NCBI GenBank assembly: GCA_021399445.1
Contig: JAJTUQ010000002.1
Span: 7,812,001-7,876,000 of the forward strand
Direction: 5' to 3'
From: Xylogone sp. PMI_703
Lineage: Eukaryota > Ascomycota > Leotiomycetes
Length of the DNA stretch: 64,000 bases
A model generated the notes under the pieces. It saw only the letters and a list, made by a program, of their open reading frames with translations. It was not told the DNA's origin and did no database searches. Each line of letters begins with the position of its first letter. The stretch's first letter is position 1. Shown here in pieces: positions 47,601 through 58,758 of the stretch. Made by a program: the position numbers and the translations under genes.

Positions 47601-47974
47601 CTTGCAACTGTGACGAATATCATCCCAAGAATCCATGCACGGACGGTGTTTGCGACTTCTCCGCCATCTGTATTCCTGACAGCCGCCCTAACTGTTTCAT
47701 AAGGAGAATCCTCAAGGGGCGGTTTTTCAATGCCTATCGTGGCCTCGTCATCAACTATCTGTGGAGATGCAACAATGATCTCCCCGTCATCAGGAGAGAG
47801 ATTGGGATCCCATCTATTTGTTGGCTGGACATGGTGCGTATCTACCGACACTTGTGTTCCTTTAGATTTTTCGCCCTCGTTAGCTGCAGCAGTAGCTGTA
47901 GAAGTTCCTTCGGGTATTGAACTAGGTGCGACCCCATCAAGCGTTTTCTTCGATCCCAGGAATCGTCGAAGCAT
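44604..47974 (-). CDS. Oligopeptide transporter (OPT family), 20 exons
   Basis: I resolved 20 exons on the minus strand: 47574-47974, 47484-47522, 47312-47435, 47250-47260, 47139-47194, 46984-47089, 46769-46927, 46668-46717, 46533-46617, 46360-46482, 45927-46312, 45833-45876, 45740-45782, 45591-45693, 45520-45544, 45341-45471, 45230-45294, 45031-45179, 44726-44983 and 44604-44672. They sum to 2427 nt, 808 aa, with all phases consistent. OPT marks are NTVRAWILGMIFVTVASGINMFLSMR, FNPGPFTIKEHAVI, SSMIWPNQFANTTLF, a PTFALNYGLGFAA block and a final P-x-WWGN region. The protein should lie in the plasma membrane and import small peptides or peptide-like metallophores by proton symport. The N-terminal 100 residues are hydrophilic and acidic. 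One exon is only 11 nt. Confidence 0.92.
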
Positions 47975-49476
47975 CGTGAAAGGATAGAGCTACACGATAT
48001 TCAGGAAAGATGCGAATAAACAGACCTCTAGATTTGATACCCACTTAGACCAAGGGAAACACCCTTTGGTATATGGGACGGAATCTGCAAGCTGCCGAGC
48101 ACCGTTATCTACTCAGATCAGACGGCTTTGCCTATGTAACCCCATTTTTCTCACATGGCCTAGATAAGAGGTGGGTCATTTGGTTCTGATCACTCTACTA
48201 TGACAAATGTCCACCAATGGTGATATGATATAGCAATTTGGCACATTTCTAAACAAGGTCGACTGCAGGGTCAGTCAAACTTGGGCTGTTGGAAGATTAC
48301 CAAGTCTGGCAGGCGCTTCACCCCGCACTTATGCCACTCCGAACGACCCTAGCTTTGAGCATAGGATATCAAGGATATCAATTAGGTAAAAGCAGAATGG
48401 CAATTCATGCATTATTCATCTCATGATATGTATCTCCATCATTCCATCTATTGAATTGGGTCTTGGCTTGGTGTAAAGTTCTACTAGTCGTCTTCATAGT
48501 GGTCCGAACGCGTGGGCAAGGGCGTCAAACTGGACAGGAGAGGAGTGAAACTGCGCCAGGGAGGCGATAGGAGCGGATATCTGAGTTGGCCGATCGTCCC
48601 CCAGGATGATCTAACCGTGCCTTGTTGACCCGGGTCTGTGGTTATGGAAGCATGTACGGTAGCAGTAAGGGGAAAGATGTGACTATCTGGGGATAGCAGC
48701 TATCACCCCAGTAGTTATTTTTATAGTATTTGGGTGTTTGGATTAGTTATAAGTTTTGATTGAATAGCTATCTTTCATGCAAGAAACAGATGCTGGCTAG
48801 AATAGCTTTAACCAAAGAAACATTGAGTAGCTATAACGAGGCGTATTGCCTTCCTTTAGTACTTTCATGACTTACCTCCGTATGCATAACTTATTGCGTT
48901 TAGATTATTGGAAATGAATGTTGTAGGCGTGGCAACAACGTCCGCTAATTGTCCCGCCTTATTGTACTTGGTCTTGCCGTTCATCTTAGCCGTTGATATG
49001 AAGCAAGCTATAGCATATACAAAGTCAGAACAATACTCCGTACCACTCTTTGAATTTGAAGCATTCGTATGTTTATTTTGAGTCGTTCAAACCTCCCACC
49101 GCCACCTCGGTACAGCCAGTGAACATCAGTGGGAGGATTCACCAGCAACCAATCAGCCAATTCGATAACATCATAGCAAGCTGAAGCTACCTTCCTGAAT
49201 CGGCTACTTCCCTTTCCATTCCGGCGGCGACTGGGAAGATAACGGCTAAACCCCTTGGGCTTGTGTTGACTGCGGGGGAGCGCGCCCTTATCGGCCTAAG
49301 ATTGCTGCGACTTTCCCGAAACAAAGGTGGGAGGACAATGCGACGACCAATACGAAGTCGTTTGGCGGCGTAAGAACTACACCTGGTAACGTGACGTTGT
49401 AACCTGTCGATACATCAAGTCAAGGTTGTTGTTAAGAGGTTTCTGGGTAACAATCAGACTCTATAGCTTCTCAATC
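47975..49476. other. Intergenic, divergent promoters of OPT and DUF885 genes
   Basis: 1.5 kb with no gene supported. It presumably holds the promoters of both divergently transcribed neighbours. The reading frame of the DUF885 gene is open back to 49426 but without ATG. Confidence 0.4.
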
Positions 49477-51162
49477 ATGGTGTCCCGAATTTCAATCATA
49501 CAGGAGCCGCTGGGTGTCAATGATGAAACAATTCGGAACAAGATTGAGATAGTAACCCAAGATTTAGTAGAGCTCAATCGGTTCTACAATGTTCTGATAT
49601 CCGAAGAAAGGGTATCCCGGCTTAAAGAATATTACCATGAACAGCTCTCTGACCTGAAAACTTTGGCATTTGATGACCTCTCCCAGCAAGGCAAGGTCGA
49701 CTATCTATTATTAAAGGGTCATCTAGAGCGGCTCCAACAACAACTCGAACTTGATGCAATACAAGATAAAAAGACAGAGGTGGTACTGCCATTCGCCACG
49801 TCCCTAGTTAAGCTCCTAGTAGACCGCCAAAATGCCAGACCAATGGACCCCCAGAAGACCGCCCAAGTTGTTCACGACGTATCTAACCAAATTACTGCTA
49901 CCCAAGCAAAGATCGAGAAGTCCGAGATAACTTTGAACAAAACTAGTGCTTATCGTGCGGCCAATACCACTGAAGAGTTAAGCACTCAGTTAGAGGAATG
50001 GTACGGATTCTATAACAGTTACGATCCCTTGTTCAGCTGGTGGCTGTCAGAGCCGTATGCAAAATTGCAAAAGCAACTGGAGGCATACGCTGGCGTCATC
50101 CGTGAAAAACTTGTTGGAATTAGCCCGGGAGATGAAGATGCCATTGTGGGACAACCCATTGGCCGGGATGGCCTGCTGGTTGAGCTAGAGGCAGAGAAGA
50201 TCAATTATACTCCAGAAGAGATTGTTTCGATTGGTGAGCAGGAGTATGTATGGGTAGAGACCGAATTGAAGAAAGTCTCCCAGAGAATGGGTTTTGGTGA
50301 TGATTGGAAAAAGGCGCTGGAAGTTGTCCAAGATGACTACGTCCCAGTGGGACAACAAACACAGCTCGTTCGTGAACTTTCGGAGGAAGCGATCCATTAT
50401 GTTAAGAAGCACGATTTAGTCACGGTACCTAGAGTTGCTGAGGAGGCAATTCGAATGTTCATGATGTCACCAGCTAGACAGAAGGTCAACCCATTCTTCT
50501 TAGGCGGAGAAAGAATTATAGTATCATATCCAACAGACACTATGGAACATGAGGATAAACTGATGAGCCTGCGTGGAAACAACAAGCATTATGCGCGTGC
50601 TACCGTATTCCATGAGCTCATTCCTGGTCATCACTTACAATATTACGCAAACCATCGTTACCGACCGTATCGACGTGTATTCCACACGCCCTTTTGGACA
50701 GAGGGGTGGTCTCTATACTGGGAGTTTCTTCTTTGGGATGACAAGAGGTTTCCTAAAACTGATCTGGACCGTATGGGAATGTTCTTCTGGCGTCTTCATC
50801 GATGTGTTCGCATTATTTTCTCTCTTAAGTTCCACCTAGGCCAAATTAATGCGCAAGAATGCATTGATATGCTCGTCGAGAGAGGGGGACATGAGCGCGC
50901 CACCGCCGAAGGAGAAGTCCGACGGTCATTAAATGGCTCATACTCTCCACTGTATCAGGCAGGATATATGCTCGGCGCTTTACAGTGGTATTCACTGCGC
51001 CATGAACTAGTTGAGAGTGGAAAGATTCCCGAAAAGCAGTTTCATGACCAGATTTTACGCAACAATTCGATGCCCGTTGAGTTTGCTCGCGCTTTATTCA
51101 TGGACCTCCCGTTGGACCCGGAGTACAGATCTTCGTGGAGGTTTTACAAAAAGCATACATAG
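49477..51162 (+). CDS. DUF885 metallopeptidase-like protein
   Basis: Intronless, 561 aa from the first ATG. DUF885 proteins are probable zinc peptidases related to the gluzincin/M32 fold. The motif HELIPGHHLQ (H379, E380, H385, H386) is the family's HExxxGHH variant, followed by a downstream helix with WTEGWSLYWEFLL (E at about 408) supplying the third ligand. The N-terminal half is long alpha-helices with coiled-coil content, forming the cap over a deep cleft. The C-terminus is complete (YRSSWRFYKKH). No signal peptide, so it is probably cytosolic. The substrate is unknown; bacterial relatives have been linked to peptide degradation. Confidence 0.87.
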   Translation: MVSRISIIQEPLGVNDETIRNKIEIVTQDLVELNRFYNVLISEERVSRLKEYYHEQLSDLKTLAFDDLSQQGKVDYLLLKGHLERLQQQLELDAIQDKKTEVVLPFATSLVKLLVDRQNARPMDPQKTAQVVHDVSNQITATQAKIEKSEITLNKTSAYRAANTTEELSTQLEEWYGFYNSYDPLFSWWLSEPYAKLQKQLEAYAGVIREKLVGISPGDEDAIVGQPIGRDGLLVELEAEKINYTPEEIVSIGEQEYVWVETELKKVSQRMGFGDDWKKALEVVQDDYVPVGQQTQLVRELSEEAIHYVKKHDLVTVPRVAEEAIRMFMMSPARQKVNPFFLGGERIIVSYPTDTMEHEDKLMSLRGNNKHYARATVFHELIPGHHLQYYANHRYRPYRRVFHTPFWTEGWSLYWEFLLWDDKRFPKTDLDRMGMFFWRLHRCVRIIFSLKFHLGQINAQECIDMLVERGGHERATAEGEVRRSLNGSYSPLYQAGYMLGALQWYSLRHELVESGKIPEKQFHDQILRNNSMPVEFARALFMDLPLDPEYRSSWRFYKKHT

Positions 51163-53443
51163 CAGTTTTAAAATGTGGGAGGAAATTGATATATGCTTCA
51201 GAGAAAATGTGCTTAATCAGAAAAGCGCTACCCAGTAAATGACGTCCTGTCCTGATTTTGTGCTTCTATCTGTCCTAAAAGCATCTTTGTCAAGGCGTTA
51301 GTTCCATCAGAAGAGGAAAAATGAGCACATATTCTACTTAAATCTGTGGGAAAGTCTACCCAAACTATAAGTGATTGCGTATCCGAAATGTGAGCAGATA
51401 TGACTGAAACTCTATTTTATAGAATTCTGATCCGCTGTATATATTTGTCCGGTGCCTTGTGGCCATTGGTCACTAAATCCCGGCTCCCGGATACATACCC
51501 TGAGCTAATTACTTCTCGTAGCTGCACTGTACGTACCCCAGAACAGCCATGAATTCTCCGGCGTATCAATCTATTTGGTTGGTTAAAGCTTCTGGCGCAA
51601 TCATACCATATTTTGGGTAAGGTGCAATAAAATCCTACTCAACTTGGGTGTCATAGCTAAAAGACCTTATCATTGTAGTGATGTTAATGAGAATTACGAG
51701 AGAAATCATATTAATAATAACTAGTTGTCTTTGTTAATTTGCAAGGCAATTAGGATCACTCTTGTTACTGTGGAGCTACTCATATAAATGCAACCCAAGT
51801 CTAATTTTCTTTTCACTGCCAAGTGAGGGTATATCACAAAAGATTATCAATATGGCGTGCAAAACATATCAATCCAAAATAGCAAACGTGTTTGCAGAGA
51901 TACCAACGTACTGGGTTACAACGAAGAATGAATGATGTTATTGAGAATATTGATGGCGAACGGCAGGATAAGAGCGATTAATATCAAGTCGGCCCTGATA
52001 CGGGGTCTTTTTAAGACAAAGAGGATGATACTGAATAATGATGACGACGTATATTATCATACGTGGACGACGTCTAACCCAAGTGCCAAGAAGGGCTCGG
52101 ACCGGAGTGCTTATTCCAAAAGTAGTAGATCCAAAGAGAATGGTAAAAATATTTACTAACATGGAGGCATTACACAGAAACCCTCTAGTTAAGAGTTGGT
52201 ACCTTCAACGTTGTGTATGCATATTTACGTACTATCGCTGATTCTGTGCTGAGATGTTTAGGTACGGATGATAGCTCGGACCCAAAGAGAGCCAAGCCAC
52301 CGATGCCATCCGGGGAAGCTTAAAACGGTAACTAAGATACGTTACGCTGTACTGTAATGGGGAATGCGAGGGGAAGAAAAATCCGGAGACGGGATGGCGT
52401 TGTGGAGAGTTACACGGTGCTGGGGGTGGACATTGTGCAGCGGCTCAGCGGAATCTCGGATCTATTTATCGGAGCAGAACGAGGTTCAACAATCATATAA
52501 TAAATTTTAAGTTGAGAGCCTCCCGCTTGGTTTAGTAAGGCCGAGTTGACGGCTCCGTCTCCGTCTCTCACGTTCTGGACGACCTGAATGACGATAAAAG
52601 TAATAATCTACAGAAACAAAACAGCAAAAGGCGCGGCTCCCAGGCCAAGTTCGGCCCGATTTAAAAGTCTTGGCACGTGAGCAGGTTGAAAGAGAAGTTT
52701 TGTATGATACTAATACTTATAAGAGTTTTTGACGGTTATGTTGAAAAGGGTAAGTGATGTTAGATAATCGTAAGTTGTTGTACCTGTCGTATTTTGATAT
52801 CGTATCAATCCGTATTGAACCATTAAGAGAATAACACTCCCAAGAGTTGCGTTGCAATCACCTATCGCATGATACGCAGCAATATGAAACAACGATTAAT
52901 TAATTAATGCGTGCATAAATCTGCCATAAGACAAAATTATTATTAATCTCCCCTTCAACAACTACCGCGGTCAATTTCACCGCTGAAACTAAGTACCGCC
53001 GAGGCTAGCAGTGCTATTGGCCAGGTCTTTATTAACCGCCGGTGGGTTGAAGCTCTGGGTATCACTCAATTTGTGGGTATGGAGTGTCCATCGTGATGAA
53101 CAAGACCTCATCCATCACGTTAGGCATCCTGTGCCCCATCATGCACTGCGCGCGATACTCTCTCGTCCCAGCGACTTCTCCGGTATCGATGGTAGGGATA
53201 CTTCGGATAGAGGCAGGGATTCGACCAAGCGTATCTCGGTGCATGGAGAGCACGTTTGTCTGCATAGGGATTGCTCGTGCACACGGCTGTCTTTAGTGAT
53301 CGTGATATCCAAGAGAAATTCATGCTCGTTTCCATACCGGCCGAATGTTTTATATAAAGGATCACACTCCTCCTCCATGAGTCGCTCAGTAAGCAAGCAA
53401 CTTCCTCCCTCATCTCTTGAGCTTCCTCGTGGTGCTTGCCAGG
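51163..53443. other. Long AT-rich intergenic region upstream of the GH81 gene
   Basis: 2.3 kb with no gene supported. Protein-like phrases near 51850-52170 are broken by stops. From about 53000 the sequence is GC-richer and ends in a TATA element, so it is the GH81 promoter. Confidence 0.4.
53351..53358 (+). promoter_or_regulatory. TATA box of the GH81 gene
   Basis: TATATAAA lies 93 nt before the chosen ATG (53444) and is followed by a CT-rich leader (CTCCTCCATG, then CTTCCTCCCTC), a strong fungal promoter layout. It also favours the start at 53444 over the ATG-less frame extension to 53417. Confidence 0.5.
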
Positions 53444-56400
53444 ATGTTCGGCTCCCTTGTGCCCTTCTTCCTCGCCTCAACTGCCATCGCTGGAGTGATC
53501 CCGATTGGCAGTGCCGGCAACGGTGATGATTTCCTCCGTGGCGACTTCAACGAAACCCTTTTTCACAGCTTCGAGAAGCGTGGTACCTTTGGCCCAATCT
53601 CGACTGGCTCTGCTGCCGGTATCGCTGGTGGTCAAGTTGCCACTGATGCTCCTCCATTGAGCTCATTTTTTGCGGGTCTGAAGCCTCCAGTGAGTATAAT
53701 TCCACGCTCTATCAAGCTTGTATGATACATAAGTATAAAATTCGAATACTCACTGTATGTAGTTCCCAACCAACTCGTGGTGGGCAGGATACGCGGCCAC
53801 CCCTGGAACGGCCACTGCTGCTGGTCCCTTCCCATATGAATCTTCTCTTGATGGATTTGGAGTCCTTTTCGGTATCAGCACTGACCGACAATGGGATGGC
53901 ACTTCTATCAAGCAACCAACTCAGATTGACTGGCGTGCGTCTTTTGCCGAGCATTCAGGCACTTTTGCCAACCACAAGGCCACCGCGTTTGATACCCAAA
54001 CCGTAACTGTGCAGTACTTCCAGGGTGGCTCGACGATGACTGCGTACCTTGTTCCTGGCTCTCCTTATATGACGTTCCAGTATAATGCTGCTACTCCCTT
54101 GTTGACTTCCAGGAATGGCGGAATTCAGTCCTTTAACGGACAGACACTTGCTGTGGGTGCAAGCGGTAAGCTCTGTCCCATCTAGTCTACCAGACAGGAG
54201 CTGACACAACCATGTAGCGAGTGCCACCGGTACACAGTTCACTGTGACCGATACTTCTGGGACAACTTACCTCATTTACTCCCTGTCGTCCATTACACTC
54301 CAGGCAACCGCCACCGCTTCGAACACCGGCACCATCCGCGCTTCAGGTGCCTTCACTGGAGTTCTCCGTCTTGTCAAGCTTGCCCAGCCCGGCCACAAAA
54401 CGCTCCTTGACCAGCACTATCAAGTTTACCCAACTGCAGCTGCGCTTGACTACTCATTTACGGATACCACTGGTACATTGAGCTTCATCTGGACCACCGT
54501 CGGCGATGCCAACAACCTTCTTATGTTGACCTGGCCACATCACCGTCTAAAGTTGCAGAACGCCAACCAACCCGCAACATCATCTCTCGGGTATCTAACG
54601 ACCAAGGTTCGTCTCTCGCCCTGTTCGTCCTTCTAAATTATACTAACCGTCATGAATAATAGGGATGGATGTATCCCATCATTGGAAATACATGGCACAT
54701 GCTCTACCAGCTTACCTCTATCTCGTGGAATCCCCCGCGACCTCTTGACTCTTCATGCACGGCCACTGTCATCCAGGGTCTTGAATACGATATTAGTCAA
54801 CTAGATCCCTCTAAGGTGATTCCTGGGGACTTCTACTACTGGGGTGGTACCGTTGCTGCCCATGCGCGATTAGCGCTTATCGCGTAAGAGATGCTCTTCT
54901 TTTTGATCCGATAGCATGTAGCATAATATACTAACCGGTTGGTCACTTTCAGAGACAATCTGGGCCGAGCTGACCTCGTCTCGAAGGTCGTCACTTATCT
55001 AGAGGGAGCCTTCAATTACTGGTTCCAGTCCTCATCCGCGATCCTGCCTGCATATGAGACCGCATGGGGAGGTGTGGTCAACAAGGCCGGTGCAACCAAC
55101 GTATATGTAGACTTCGGAAATGGGTACTATAATGATCATCACTTCCACTACGGCTACTTCCTCTCTATCGCCGGTGTCATTGGCAAATTCGATGGCAACT
55201 GGGTAAACCAGCATAGAGACTATATTAACTGGTTTGCTCGGTATATATCCCCCACTCGAATTCCACGCTGGTTGACAAAGCTGACAATATGTGATATCTA
55301 GGGATATAATCAACCCATCATCCCAAGACCCTTACTTTCCTGTCACCCGCTGCCGAGACTGGTTTGCTGGCCACTCTTGGGCATCCGGTATTGCAAATGG
55401 TGCAGGAAGCAGAGACCAGGAATCATCCGGTGAGGCCATCAACGGTTATTACGGTGCTCTCCTCTGGGCATCGGTTGCACTCTCACAGGATTATGTCAAC
55501 TACGCCAAATTGCTGCTTGCCACTGAGCAGCATGCCGCTCAAGTATACTGGCACTTGTACCCACAGCAGAGCCAGACTGATCCGAACAACCCATATCCCG
55601 AACCAGAAGTAAGGAACCTTGTAACTATGGGCAATGTGGAGGATTGGCAGTCTGGAGCATGGCTATTCTGGGGTGACCAGAGAAGTGAGATTGCGGCTAT
55701 CCAGATCTTGCCAGTAACTCCTGTAAACGAGGTAGGTCGCTCGTTATACAACGACTCCAGGGACGGTCGGGACTAATCACAAAATCTTGCAGGTCCTCTA
55801 TGATACTCAATGGGTGGAGAATGTGTGGTCGTACACAGCTAATGAACTCAATGACCCCAGCATCGGAGATGAATGGTATGTTCTGTTACCATCTTTTACT
55901 TGGCCTTCCAAGGGCTAACCTTGTCTCTTCAGGAAATCCGTGATCATCGCCGCATATGCCAATGCACACCCTCAAGATGCTGCTGTACGGAGCGCAAGTC
56001 TCTCAACTTGGGGTATGCCTCTCCCTGCTGAGTCCCGAACTAAGACTGCCAGTACTGACTGAGTGAACACAGGCTCTGGTAACACTTTCACGAATGAATT
56101 GTTCTTCATTGGAACACGGCCCAACCCAAGCGGCACCCCAATTTGCGGTGCTCTTCCACAAAATCCATACGGAAACTACAAACTCCAAGTGGCTTCTTCT
56201 GGACTGTATGTTGCGGCCTCCAGCTCCAACACCAACCTCGTCGCTTCTGCCAATTCAGCCGGCGCAGCAGCAACGTTCAACAGCGCCTACTCTCCGAATG
56301 CAGGCACCCTCAAACTCACCTCTACCAACCAATTCGTGACCGCCGATATATCCGGTACCTTTGCGCTGGCAGCCATCCGTGGAACAGCCTCCACCTGGGA

Positions 56401-56560
56401 GCATTTTGTTGTTCGTCAGAAGGTCGGCGCAGCTTCGGGTGTATACTCAATCAAGGCAACTAGCAATAACTTGTATGTTACCATTGGTGGCGATGGCTCA
56501 CTCATCAACAATGGTGCAAATGAGGCAGCAAGTGCTGGATTCCGGTTTGTTGCTGCATAA
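53444..56560 (+). CDS. Secreted GH81 endo-1,3-beta-glucanase with C-terminal beta-trefoil domain
   Basis: Nine exons: 53444-53689, 53763-54165, 54218-54606, 54663-54883, 54953-55240, 55302-55731, 55793-55875, 55933-56012 and 56073-56560. They sum to 2628 nt, 875 aa, with all phases consistent. A signal peptide of about 17 residues is followed by a short KR-containing propeptide (HSFEKR). GH81 blocks are FPTNSWWAGY, the acid D481 in YNDHHFHYGY, and the pair E556/E560 in QESSGE; spacing matches characterised enzymes. It cuts internal bonds of beta-1,3-glucan in fungal or plant-pathogen walls. Residues about 745-875 form a repeat-like beta-trefoil (fascin-type: GLYVAASSSN, NQFVTADISG, NNLYVTIGGDG), probably for carbohydrate binding. 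Confidence 0.95.
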
Positions 56561-57108
56561 GTCAGAATCAAGAATATACTAGAAAGGACGCCACCGATTT
56601 GCTATGGCGTCTTATTTGTTGAAGGGAAGAAAAAATAGATAGGTTAGGAAGGCTATTGGGTGTGTTTATATGAGGAAATTGCCTTACATGTACAAAATAG
56701 AAAGGCATTGTATATAACTACCCTTATTAACGAAATAGTGGTCCAGTAAAATCACCGGACATAACCTTCCGAGATGTGAAAGCTATCCTCACTTCCATCG
56801 TATTTTGAAGATCAGTAGAGAGTATTTGGTAATGGAGGCTATCAGTATGATTCCTAATTGTGTGGGATTGCAGCACATTGTTTATGTTGAGAGCGAGGTC
56901 GGGAGTCTGATCCGAGATTGGAACCTCGGCTTGCCGGCACGAATCAGAATCCCCGAGAGGACGAGCGAAATATGCTGAGTCTCTATTAGCATCCATCTAT
57001 TCACCGCTAGCAGTATTGCCCCAGACATCATTTAAAGAGCACCGAAAATAGCCAAGGTACATTACAGGAGGGCCGTTCTTGCATACACTTCTTTATTCAC
57101 TTATCAGG
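56561..57108. other. Intergenic, nothing recognised
   Basis: About 550 bp between the GH81 stop and the enoyl-CoA hydratase-like gene. Small ORF on minus only. Confidence 0.4.
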
Positions 57109-57918
57109 ATGTCTCCAGTTACAGTTGACTTTTCTACGCGCACAAATGGCATAGTGGCCACGATAACAGTGTCAAATCCTCAAAAGTTAAATAGTCTAAA
57201 TAGCCCAATCCTAGATGCTCTTGTGGCTTCTATTACGTCCCTCGAGAATAAGCCTAACCTCCGTTGTGTGGTTCTTACCGGAGGAGAATGTACTACAGGC
57301 CGGGCATTCATTGGCGGCGCCGATATCTCAGAGATGATGCATCTTCCCAATGCTGAAGCCGCACGAACATTCATTACGAAGATGCACATAGCCTGCAAAG
57401 CGCTTCGAGACTTACCAGTGCCCGTTATTGCTCGTGTAAATGGGCATGCTCTTGGTGGCGGACTAGCGGTAATGGCCGCAACAGACATGCGAATCGCGAG
57501 GTCAGACGCTCTATTTGGAATGCCAGAGGTTCAGCGTGGCGTTCCAAGTACTGCTGAATCGGCACTTTTGCCATTACAGATTGGTTATGCGAGAGCGCGG
57601 AGGCTTCTGCTACTTGGAGATACTATATCAGCTAGTCAAGCAGAACAATGGGGCTTGGTTGACCGAGTTGTGGAGCCGAGTGAGTTGGACAAGGCAGTGG
57701 AAGAATGGGTAGAGTTGGTACTTAGCGCAGGGCCTCGTGCATTACAAGCTCAAAAAGAGTTGTTGGCAGTATGGGAGCAGGTGTCGCCTGAGCAAGCGAT
57801 CAAAGCTGGGATATGGGAATTCGGGAAAGCTTTTGAAACTGAAGGTCTGGAGGCAGAGGGTAGAAGAATGATGAATGAGTTTTCGGCATGGAACCAAAAG
57901 AGAAAAACCAAGCTATAA
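57109..57918 (+). CDS. Enoyl-CoA hydratase/isomerase-family (crotonase) protein
   Basis: Intronless, 269 aa from the first ATG. The crotonase oxyanion-hole segments are AFIGGADI (66-73) and NGHALGGGLAV (111-121). The glutamate usual in the second helix (GGGxEL) is absent: the sequence reads GGGLAV. The second catalytic glutamate position appears as E140 in GMPEVQRGVPS. The lack of the first Glu suggests an isomerase, hydrolase or lyase of the superfamily and not a classical hydratase. The last residues (KRKTKL) are basic with no clean peroxisomal SKL, although KTKL is a weak look-alike. It acts on an acyl-CoA, probably in fatty-acid or aromatic side-chain breakdown. Confidence 0.87.
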   Translation: MSPVTVDFSTRTNGIVATITVSNPQKLNSLNSPILDALVASITSLENKPNLRCVVLTGGECTTGRAFIGGADISEMMHLPNAEAARTFITKMHIACKALRDLPVPVIARVNGHALGGGLAVMAATDMRIARSDALFGMPEVQRGVPSTAESALLPLQIGYARARRLLLLGDTISASQAEQWGLVDRVVEPSELDKAVEEWVELVLSAGPRALQAQKELLAVWEQVSPEQAIKAGIWEFGKAFETEGLEAEGRRMMNEFSAWNQKRKTKL

Positions 57919-58110
57919 TTATTGACTTCCAATAAGTAAAGGCTGTGAGTAGTTCGACAAAGTTATAGCTAGAGATTTTCTTTATATCGGCGTGTTTGTA
58001 ACAGATATATATTGAGAGCAGCCAGTCATTTATTTAGAAATCATGATTGATAAATGGGCCTACACATGTCAAAGTCTGTTTGGGATATTCTCGCCATCAA
58101 CTTAAGCATA

Positions 58111-58758
58111 TTACCACTGACCACATAAACCTTCAGACGCCTTACCCAGTACCGGGTCATTCTCAGGCTTCGGAATAGACCACACTTTCCCGTAATCCCC
58201 CGCATTCTCTCCGCCCTTGGAGAAATCCCAACCAAGGCTATCTTTCGGATACGCACCAAGCATTGTAAACCCGTCAAGTGCTATCGAAGCCAAGGTCGCT
58301 TTTGCGTCATCGGATTGTATATGATGCCCATCTCCGGGTGTAAGGAGGCTGAATTCAGCAACCGGGCTTGTGTCAAATGTCTTGTGAGCAACTCCAGCAG
58401 GTATTATAAAAACATCCCCAGGCTGAGCTTGAATTTCAACGCCACCTTCTTCTTTTCCAGAGCCGTAAGTGCTCTCTTCTAAATCAGGCACGGTGTCTGC
58501 AACTCCAAAGCGAATTGTTGCTGTACCAGAAAGCACTACCATAAACTCATGAGCTGCGGAATGGTAATGGGATATCTGAGTTTTGCCATAACGATACAGC
58601 CATTGAGGATCCCATCCGTTCTTAATCAGAAGGTCATAGACCTCGGTGGCTATATTGTTTGTGTCTGATGAGAGAAACTGAGGATAATGAAGGAGGGGCC
58701 GTGGCGAGTTAGGAATTAGTACTGTTGGAGGAAGCTGGTATTTCTTTACTTGGACCAT
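58111..58758 (-). CDS. Single-domain cupin protein
   Basis: Intronless, 215 aa. Cupin motif 1 (YGKTQISHYHSAAHEFMVVLSG) supplies H64, H66 and E71, and motif 2 (PGDVFIIPAGVAHK) supplies H125, giving a likely 3-His/1-Glu metal site. The N-terminus (NSPRPLLHYPQFL) and the WDPQWLYRYG block resemble a small fungal and bacterial YjlB-like cupin group. No signal peptide. The reaction is unknown: dioxygenase, isomerase or sugar-binding roles all occur in the group. It is transcribed convergently with the crotonase-family gene, about 190 bp apart. Confidence 0.85.
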   Translation of the reverse strand: MVQVKKYQLPPTVLIPNSPRPLLHYPQFLSSDTNNIATEVYDLLIKNGWDPQWLYRYGKTQISHYHSAAHEFMVVLSGTATIRFGVADTVPDLEESTYGSGKEEGGVEIQAQPGDVFIIPAGVAHKTFDTSPVAEFSLLTPGDGHHIQSDDAKATLASIALDGFTMLGAYPKDSLGWDFSKGGENAGDYGKVWSIPKPENDPVLGKASEGLCGQW

